Positions 15,419 to 21,508 of a stretch of 21,508 bases of DNA are shown here, one piece after another. A model generated the notes under the pieces. The model was not told the DNA's origin. It did not search any database and saw nothing but the letters and a program-made list of their open reading frames with translations. How positions within the stretch are numbered: position 1 is the first letter of the stretch; each line of letters opens with the position of its first letter. Origin of the DNA: Pseudomonadota bacterium (GTDB lineage Bacteria > Pseudomonadota > Gammaproteobacteria > Enterobacterales > Enterobacteriaceae). The stretch is taken from positions 1 through 21,508 of the forward strand of contig JAEYFY010000032.1 of assembly GCA_023454395.1 (NCBI GenBank), in the 5' to 3' direction. The translations under genes and the position numbers were made by a program.

Positions 15419-18187
15419 TTAAGCCTCCTGCTTTTTCAAGAAAAAGATACTCAACCCAATAACAATTGGGATAGTGATAAGCAAAGGAATAAAAGACCAA
15501 GGTAAATCAAAAAGGTTTAATCCCTTAGAGAATGTCCCTCTTGAGATAGTTAAAAAGTGAGATGTAGGATAAATATGCCCTATCCATTTACCTATACCTT
15601 CCAGTGACGAAACAGGGTCAATCATTCCTGAAAATTGTGTTGCCGGAATTAAGGTAATAATTGAAGTACCAAAAATGGCTGCAATCTGGCTTTTCATAAA
15701 GCAAGAAATGAGTAATCCCATTCCTGTGGCAATAGTGATATAGAGTAATGCGCCTAAAGAAAGCGTTAACATACTCCCTTTAAAACTCACGCCAAACACA
15801 AAGACAGAAAGCGCACAGAGCATGAAAAAGTTAAACATACCCAATAAGATATAAGGAAACTGCTTACCTAATAAAAACTCTGCTTTGGTGATAGGTGTAA
15901 CATAAAGATTGATAATAGAACCTAGCTCTTTTTCACGAACGACGCTCAACGCACTTAACATTGCGGGGATCATCATTAATAAAAGAGGAATAACTGCAGG
16001 TACAATCGCGGGTAAACTTTTTACATCTGGATTATAGCGATAGCGGGTTTCGATATTAATAGGTGACAATTTATCAACCACATTAGTGGGTTGACGCATA
16101 GCCATATCAAGCATCCATGTTGTATGCATTGCCTGAATATAACCGCGAACAGTTTCAGCCCGATTAGGCATTGCACCATCAATCCAAACACCTATTTTTA
16201 CAGTGTGACCTTTGGCTACATCCCGCGCAAAATTAGGCGGAATTTCAATCGCAACTGTAATATCACCACTACGTAACCGCTTTTCCAGTTGGTCATAATC
16301 GGTGATAGGCGCTTTTTCAATAAAATAGCGAGAGCCTGAAAGGTTTTGGCTATATGCCTGACTTAATCCTGTTTTATCTCTATCCATAATACCAAAGCGT
16401 AGATTTTCAACATCCAAACTAATACCGTAACCCATAATAAACATCAGGATTACCGTACCTAATAGCGCTAAAGTAAGGCGTACCGGATCTCGGCGCAATT
16501 CCATACCTTCACGAATGCTATAACTAAATAAACGCCGTAAGCTAAATCGCTGCTTTAATGCTTTTTCTGCACTTTCATGGCTAGATGCAGGAAGTTGTAG
16601 GCTTTTTTCATCAAGTTCAGGTGTTTCTTGTTCTCCAGATGCCTTTTTAAGGTAATCAATAAAGACTTCTTCAAGCGTATCAAATTGGCTATTTTTAACT
16701 AAATTTGCAGGTGTATCTGTGACTAATACTTTACCAGCATGCATCAGCGACATTCGGTCGCAACGCGCTGCTTCATTCATAAAGTGAGTTGAGATAAAAA
16801 TAGTGACACCGTCACGTCTTGATAGGTCAACCATCAAGTTCCAGAACATATCTCGCGCAATGGGGTCCACTCCTGAAGTCGGTTCATCCAATATCAACAT
16901 TTCAGGTTTATGGATAACCGCGACTGCAAGCGATAAACGCTGACGAATACCTAACGGCAAACCATCAGGCATTATTTCTTCAACCTCAGTTAAATTAAAA
17001 CGCTCACTCATTTCCTTAACACGTTGAGGAATTTCCTCTTCTGGAATATGAAAAAGTTTGGCGTGTAATTCAAGGTTTTGTCGTACAGTCAATTCACTAT
17101 AAAGTGAAAATGCTTGAGACATATAACCAACACGACGACGCGTTTCGATATCTTTAGGATCAACTTCTTGACCAAATAACCAAGCTCGCCCTTCACTCGC
17201 TTCGAGTAAACCTGTTAGCATTTTCATGGTGGTTGATTTACCACAACCATTCGATCCTAAAAATCCAAAAATTTCCCCTTTAGGAATACGAAAGCTTACA
17301 TGGTCTACGGCAACAAATTGTCCGAAACGCATAGTTAAATCTTGCGCTTCAATGGCGATAGTATCATCGTCACTTTTATCTCTTGGAGGGATAATCACTT
17401 TTTGGTGATCTTTCTTTTTCTCTTCTGGCAATAATTCGATAAAAGCAGCTTCTAGTTCATCAGTATGGGTTTGGGCTTTTAATTCATCGGCATGACCTGT
17501 TGCTAATATTTTTCCGGCATCCATAGCAACCAACCAATCAAAACGCTCAGCTTCTTCCATATACGCAGTCGCAACTAATACGCTCATATTTTTTTGACGC
17601 TTACGTATACGATTAATTAATTCCCAAAATTGCGCTCGTGATAATGGGTCAACCCCAGTAGTAGGCTCATCAAGAATAAGTAATTCTGGATCATGAATAA
17701 GCGCACAACATAAACCCAGTTTTTGTTTCATTCCCCCAGAAAGTTTACCAGCGGGTCTATCACGAAACGGTGCTAAACCGGTACTTTCAAGTAAGTCATT
17801 TATACGTTCTGCACGCTCTTGTTTGGATTGACCAAATAAACGGCCAAAGAAATCAACGTTTTCAAAAACAGAAAGTGTGTGATAAAGGTTTTTACCTAAT
17901 CCTTGAGGCATATAAGCAATGCGAGGACAAACGGCTCTTCGGTGTTCAACATCATTCATATCACCGTTTAAAACAATTATTTGCCCAGTTTGGATTTCTC
18001 TCGCACCAGCAATAAGAGAAATCAAGCTCGATTTCCCTACGCCATCTGGACCAATTAACCCGACCATTTTTCCAGCAGGAATAGCCAATGTCACATCATC
18101 AAGCGCTTTGGTATCGCCATAATGTTGGGATACATGAGTCAATTCAATGATATGAGAATGACTTTGCGTTCTCATTGTTTGACTCAT
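15419..18187 (-). CDS. rbbA: RbbA-type fused double ATPase/ABC-2 permease
   Basis: 922 residues (E. coli RbbA about 911), with two ABC ATPase domains and a C-terminal ABC-2 permease. Domain 1 has Walker A GPDGVGKS (46-53), signature LSGGMKQ (149-155) and Walker B LLILDEP (169-175). Its H-loop reads [10 protein letters not shown], without the usual histidine. Domain 2 has Walker [10 protein letters not shown] (311-319), a degenerate signature LPLGIRQ (410-416), Walker [10 protein letters not shown] (431-439) and a normal [10 protein letters not shown]-loop. The asymmetry is, from recall, a family trait. The permease part starts near 575 and has a large periplasmic loop plus about six spans. 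E. coli RbbA is known as a ribosome-associated ATPase, yet the gene context is that of an exporter. Its ATG overlaps the yhiI stop by four bases (ATGA). Confidence 0.92.
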   Translation of the reverse strand: MSQTMRTQSHSHIIELTHVSQHYGDTKALDDVTLAIPAGKMVGLIGPDGVGKSSLISLIAGAREIQTGQIIVLNGDMNDVEHRRAVCPRIAYMPQGLGKNLYHTLSVFENVDFFGRLFGQSKQERAERINDLLESTGLAPFRDRPAGKLSGGMKQKLGLCCALIHDPELLILDEPTTGVDPLSRAQFWELINRIRKRQKNMSVLVATAYMEEAERFDWLVAMDAGKILATGHADELKAQTHTDELEAAFIELLPEEKKKDHQKVIIPPRDKSDDDTIAIEAQDLTMRFGQFVAVDHVSFRIPKGEIFGFLGSNGCGKSTTMKMLTGLLEASEGRAWLFGQEVDPKDIETRRRVGYMSQAFSLYSELTVRQNLELHAKLFHIPEEEIPQRVKEMSERFNLTEVEEIMPDGLPLGIRQRLSLAVAVIHKPEMLILDEPTSGVDPIARDMFWNLMVDLSRRDGVTIFISTHFMNEAARCDRMSLMHAGKVLVTDTPANLVKNSQFDTLEEVFIDYLKKASGEQETPELDEKSLQLPASSHESAEKALKQRFSLRRLFSYSIREGMELRRDPVRLTLALLGTVILMFIMGYGISLDVENLRFGIMDRDKTGLSQAYSQNLSGSRYFIEKAPITDYDQLEKRLRSGDITVAIEIPPNFARDVAKGHTVKIGVWIDGAMPNRAETVRGYIQAMHTTWMLDMAMRQPTNVVDKLSPINIETRYRYNPDVKSLPAIVPAVIPLLLMMIPAMLSALSVVREKELGSIINLYVTPITKAEFLLGKQFPYILLGMFNFFMLCALSVFVFGVSFKGSMLTLSLGALLYITIATGMGLLISCFMKSQIAAIFGTSIITLIPATQFSGMIDPVSSLEGIGKWIGHIYPTSHFLTISRGTFSKGLNLFDLPWSFIPLLITIPIVIGLSIFFLKKQEA

Positions 18188-19257
18188 TGCGGTAATTTCA
18201 CCTCTAAATCAGTTGGCCAAGATTGGTTATTATCTAAACGAATATAAGCACGACCCGGTAAACCTGTTTTTACATATTCAAGGTGTTTTTCAAGTAATTC
18301 AGGTGCTATACGCGCTCTTACACGGAACATGAGTTTTAATCGTTCATTATCAGTTTCAACAGTTTTTGGTGTAAATTGAGCGACACTAGCAACGTAGGTT
18401 GTTTTTGCAGGAATAACAATATGAGGTGCCGCATCTAAAATAATGTGAACTTCACTTCCTAATGCCGCTTTACCAGCAGCTTCTGTTGGTAAAAAGAACG
18501 TCATATAAACATCACTTAAATCGACCATATTTAATACACGACCGCCAGCACCTAAAACTTCACCTGGCTCTGCAACACGATATTGAACTCGACCATTACG
18601 CGGTGCTTTTAAAATGCTATCATCCAATTCCGCCAAAATGCGTCTTTCGGTTGCCGTTGCAGCATCCACTTTTGTATTAGCTTGAATGATCCCCGCTTTA
18701 GCTGATTCTATTGCTGCAATCGTTGCGGTTTCTTGAGCTTTAGCGGCTTCAACTGCCGCTCTAGCGCCTTCTGTTCTTGCAATATCATCATCTAATTGTT
18801 GAATAGAAATAGCATTAGTTTTTACTAATGCACGAGAACGATTAAGCCTTTTTTGTGCAGCATCAAGTTCTGCAATACGTTGACGAACAACTGCTTGAGC
18901 GGCAAGTTGTTCACTTTTACGTTGTGATAATGCAGATTGTGCAGTGACCACACTGCTTTTTGCTTGGTTTAATTGAGCTTGAACTTCATGAAGTTGTTCT
19001 TTAAGGGTTCGAGTGTCCATGCTTGCTAACACTTCACCCGCTTTAACAAAATCACCTTCTTGAACTAAAATAGAGTCTATTCTTCCCGGACTCTTTGTTG
19101 AAATATCAATTTCTGTTGCTTCTATTCTCCCATTACTTTGAGCAAATCCTGAAGGAAGAGTTGGCGCTTGAGATTTCCACCAAAAAATTCCCGCGGCAAC
19201 AACCGCGATGAGAATGATGCTATAAACAAAAAAACGACTCTTTTTTTGATTTTTCAT
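18184..19257 (-). CDS. yhiI: HlyD/EmrA-family membrane fusion protein YhiI
   Basis: 357 residues (E. coli YhiI about 355). A single N-terminal anchor at about 8-27 ([19 protein letters not shown]) leads into the periplasm. The first lipoyl half is at about 45-82 ([20 protein letters not shown]), then a long coiled coil rich in A, Q and E (about 83-210), the second lipoyl half with [20 protein letters not shown], and a beta-barrel. Such adaptors couple inner-membrane transporters to an outer-membrane channel, so it likely partners RbbA and YhhJ, which follow directly. AAGGAAGG lies about 13 bases before the ATG, rather far. No closer start exists. Confidence 0.9.
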   Translation of the reverse strand: MKNQKKSRFFVYSIILIAVVAAGIFWWKSQAPTLPSGFAQSNGRIEATEIDISTKSPGRIDSILVQEGDFVKAGEVLASMDTRTLKEQLHEVQAQLNQAKSSVVTAQSALSQRKSEQLAAQAVVRQRIAELDAAQKRLNRSRALVKTNAISIQQLDDDIARTEGARAAVEAAKAQETATIAAIESAKAGIIQANTKVDAATATERRILAELDDSILKAPRNGRVQYRVAEPGEVLGAGGRVLNMVDLSDVYMTFFLPTEAAGKAALGSEVHIILDAAPHIVIPAKTTYVASVAQFTPKTVETDNERLKLMFRVRARIAPELLEKHLEYVKTGLPGRAYIRLDNNQSWPTDLEVKLPQ

Positions 19258-20120
19258 ATAAATTATTTAACCTTCCTTTAGCCATAAAAGAATACCAAAA
19301 ATATGTTTATCCGCTGTATGTAAGAAAATAGTTAAATAATGAGACGTCTTAAATTTTTATTTTTTATTTATATTTAAAAATAGTTCATTTGTATTGATAA
19401 AGCTAATGCACTCACTATAAAAAAACAAAATATTAGATGCTAACCTTATGAATTATAAATGTTATGTTATTATAATAGAGCCTTAACTCAAATTAATGTA
19501 GTACTTTTATCACATAATCCACCATCTATTTTTGATTATTCGAGGAACCACACAAATTGTATATAGAAAACCTGTTTTCGTTACATTAAAATACAAATGA
19601 AATAGTAACATTGAGTTATTAAATATTAATCAATATTAAAGTAACACTTAACATTTTGATGAAATTTCAATTCATAACTGAATTATTACCTAATTTAAAA
19701 TGATAAAAATTGTATTTTTTATATCATTTAATAAATTTTATATTTTAAATTTCATCATATAAAATAAAAACAAAAAATAAAAATAGCATTATTATTTTTG
19801 TTTTTAAAAAAACACTATTAGCTACGTTTTATATTTATTTCCTTCATTTAATCAAGAAATATTAAAAATACGCAACACTTTGATTTATCTATTTAAAATA
19901 AATAAAAATAATAATAACAACCGCCTATTACATGATAAAGATCGACAAATTAAAAAGAAAGTTGAGTGTTCAGACCACTTATGCCTTAAACTTTTTATAT
20001 AGTGATTATTGCAGTTAGTTATCAAAGTACGTTGATGCAATTAATTAGAATTTAAGATCAAGATCGTAATATCCATATGATGATACCACGTCAATTTTAA
20101 TTAAAAATAAGAAGGGTTAT
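19258..20120. other. Long, very AT-rich gap between divergent yhiI and the asparaginase gene
   Basis: About 860 bp with no credible open frame, tRNA or repeat element. By eye most of 19300-19930 is well over three-quarters A+T, with many A- and T-tracts. TATAAT-like boxes occur at 19471-19476 on the plus strand and just beside them on the minus strand (TATTATAAT), but neither has a good -35. The last 15 bases before 20121 hold AGAAGGG, the ribosome site of the asparaginase gene. The region may be a nucleoid-protein (H-NS-like) binding zone or hold a small RNA, but nothing in the sequence proves either. Confidence 0.5.
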
Positions 20121-21155
20121 ATGAATAATATTAAGTATAAACTCGCCACAATGACACTTTGCACTCTGTTTGCTACCACTGTTTTCGCAAATAACAATCC
20201 CCCTATTCGCCTTGTCATTCATGGTGGTGCCGGAACAATCACTAAAGACACCATTACGCCAGAACAAGAAAAAGAATATAAAGAAAAACTAACCGAGGCA
20301 TTAAATGCTGGATATGCTGTTTTAAATAATGGAGGCACCAGCATAGAAGCAGTTCAAAAATCCATTAATGTTATGGAAGATTCGCCATTATTTAATGCGG
20401 GGAAAGGTGCCGTTTTTACCCATGATGGTCGTAATGAACTTGATGCTTCTATTATGGATGGCAAAACTCGTAAAGCTGGCGCTGTTGCGGGTGTAACTAC
20501 GGTTAAAAATCCAATTAACGCAGCCATTGCTGTAATGGAAAAAAGCCCACATGTTATGATGGTTTCTAATGGTGCTGATCTTTTTGCTAAAGAACAAGGG
20601 CTTACTATTGTTGACCCTTCCTATTTTAGAACTGAACATCGTTGGCAACAACTTCAAAAAGCAATAGAAAAAGAACAAGTCGTTTTAGATCATGATGGTA
20701 AAACAGCAGCTCTTTTTGTTGATCCTATGATGTACGATTATAAATATGGCACCGTGGGTGCAGTCGCTCTTGACCAACATGGCAACTTGGCGGCAGGAAC
20801 TTCTACGGGAGGAATGACAAATAAGCGTTATGGTCGAGTTGGTGATTCCCCAATTATAGGTGCGGGTAATTATGCTGATAATGAAACCGTTGCTGTATCT
20901 GCAACAGGATCTGGTGAAATGTTTATCAGAACATTAACGGCATTTAATATCGCAGCCCAAGTTAAATATAAAAATTTACCTTTAGAAGAAGCAGCTCAAA
21001 ATGCACTTGATGAAGTTAAAGCGATTGATGGTAGTGGCGGTGTTATCGTATTAGATAAAACAGGTAACTACACAATGAGTTTTAATTCTGAAGGCATGTA
21101 TCGTGGCACAATTGGTAATGATGGAAAACCCGTTGTCGCAATTTATAAAGAGTAA
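20121..21155 (+). CDS. iaaA: Exported isoaspartyl peptidase/L-asparaginase (Ntn hydrolase)
   Basis: 344-residue precursor of the plant-type asparaginase family, which hydrolyses beta-aspartyl dipeptides and asparagine. A signal peptide is evident: MNNIKYK, a hydrophobic core, then a VFA-N junction at 23/24, so the enzyme is probably periplasmic. The mature part opens with IRLVIHGGAGTI. The self-cleavage site is G210-T211, in YGTVGAVALD; T211 becomes the N-terminal nucleophile of the beta chain. TSTGGMTNKRYGRVGDSPIIGAG (with T229) carries the substrate-binding residues, and ATGSGE follows at 261-266. E. coli IaaA (321 residues) has the same catalytic layout. AGAAGGG lies five bases before the ATG. 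No partner gene lies beside it; upstream is the long AT-rich gap. The symbol is assigned by family, and the exported form could be a distinct paralogue. Confidence 0.9.
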   Translation: MNNIKYKLATMTLCTLFATTVFANNNPPIRLVIHGGAGTITKDTITPEQEKEYKEKLTEALNAGYAVLNNGGTSIEAVQKSINVMEDSPLFNAGKGAVFTHDGRNELDASIMDGKTRKAGAVAGVTTVKNPINAAIAVMEKSPHVMMVSNGADLFAKEQGLTIVDPSYFRTEHRWQQLQKAIEKEQVVLDHDGKTAALFVDPMMYDYKYGTVGAVALDQHGNLAAGTSTGGMTNKRYGRVGDSPIIGAGNYADNETVAVSATGSGEMFIRTLTAFNIAAQVKYKNLPLEEAAQNALDEVKAIDGSGGVIVLDKTGNYTMSFNSEGMYRGTIGNDGKPVVAIYKE

Positions 21156-21493
21156 TTAAATAACCATTGATTATTTCGCACTCAATTTTTGCCGTTATCT
21201 TCATTATTTTTAAATCAATAAAAGATGAAAATCTTGGGTGCGAAAACCATATAAACTCCCTTTTACCCGTCTTATTCCCTACTCTTTTTCTTAACGCTAT
21301 TTACCTCATTTTTTCCTTAGTTCGGTTTGATTATTATTCACCCCAAAAAAGCTCACCAAACAACCTTATTGATGAGGAAATAAACAAGATCATCTCTACT
21401 TATTAAAATGATCCTTTGAAAAAGTAGCTTTTTTCTTTTTTGGATCTGTTAGAATATTCATCATGGTTATGTTGATTTAATAAGGAAATCACA
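21156..21493 (+). other. Gap downstream of the asparaginase gene
   Basis: 338 bp without a gene I can support. One 79-codon open frame (21167-21406) begins only at a TTG without a ribosome site and has unremarkable composition. GAAAAAG-TAG-CTTTTTTC at 21418-21435, followed by TTTTTT, is a weak terminator-like hairpin. AAGGA at 21483-21487 is the ribosome site for the next gene. Confidence 0.45.
21418..21441 (+). terminator. Weak terminator-like hairpin
   Basis: GAAAAAG (21418-21424) and CTTTTTTC (21428-21435), with one bulged T and a 3-base loop, are followed by a run of six T. There is almost no G-C in the stem, so this is tentative. It would separate the asparaginase transcript from the gene starting at 21494. 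Confidence 0.3.
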
Positions 21494-21508
21494 GTGGAAT
21501 TTCACCAC
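21494..21508 (+). CDS. First five codons of a gene running off the window
   Basis: GTG at 21494 is preceded by AAGGA with seven bases of spacing and opens a frame reading MEFHH to the end of the window. The good ribosome site and spacing suggest a real start with a GTG codon. Five residues are too few to name it. Confidence 0.5.

Noticed and set aside
21167..21406. 79-codon open frame after the asparaginase gene
   Set aside because: It starts only at TTG, lacks a ribosome site, and its composition looks like translated AT-rich spacer; no family is recognisable.

Overview
The window looks like chromosomal DNA of an AT-rich enterobacterium, most likely Proteus or a close relative in the Morganellaceae. 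The dms, kdp and yhiI-rbbA-yhhJ proteins are all close to their E. coli counterparts, while base use is strongly AT-biased by eye. No database search was possible; the taxonomic call and all homologies rest on reading and recall.

Layout. (1) 1-2353, plus strand: the end of an anaerobic DMSO reductase locus, with dmsB (four [4Fe-4S] clusters), dmsC (membrane anchor) and the TorD-family chaperone dmsD; dmsA should lie just upstream. (2) 2378-3525, minus strand: an exported ankyrin-repeat protein overlapping by one base a small cytidine/guanine-deaminase-family enzyme. (3) 3653-11639, plus strand: a complete potassium-scavenging locus kdpFABC-kdpDE, including the tiny kdpF and a KdpE operator very like the E. 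coli one. (4) 11754-13943, minus strand: an accessory island. It holds a 434-residue protein and a 100-residue protein that I recognise as PirB-like and PirA-like halves of the Photorhabdus/Vibrio PirAB binary toxin, in reversed order (B before A). Ahead of them lie a leader with a contiguous tandem 25-bp repeat over a possible promoter and a separate 9-bp inverted repeat, then a small frameshifted gene. (5) 14223-19257, minus strand: yhiI-rbbA-yhhJ, a membrane-fusion protein, a double-ATPase/permease fusion and a second permease, with tightly abutting genes and a terminator. (6) 19258-20120: an unusually AT-rich gap of about 860 bp. (7) 20121-21155, plus strand: an exported isoaspartyl peptidase/L-asparaginase. 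The first five codons of another gene start at 21494.

Regions 1, 3 and 5 are ordinary enterobacterial core or near-core functions: anaerobic respiration, K+ uptake under osmotic or K+ stress, and an ABC system of unclear substrate. The part most worth following is region 4, a candidate binary pore-forming toxin operon between kdpE and yhhJ with its own apparent control region.
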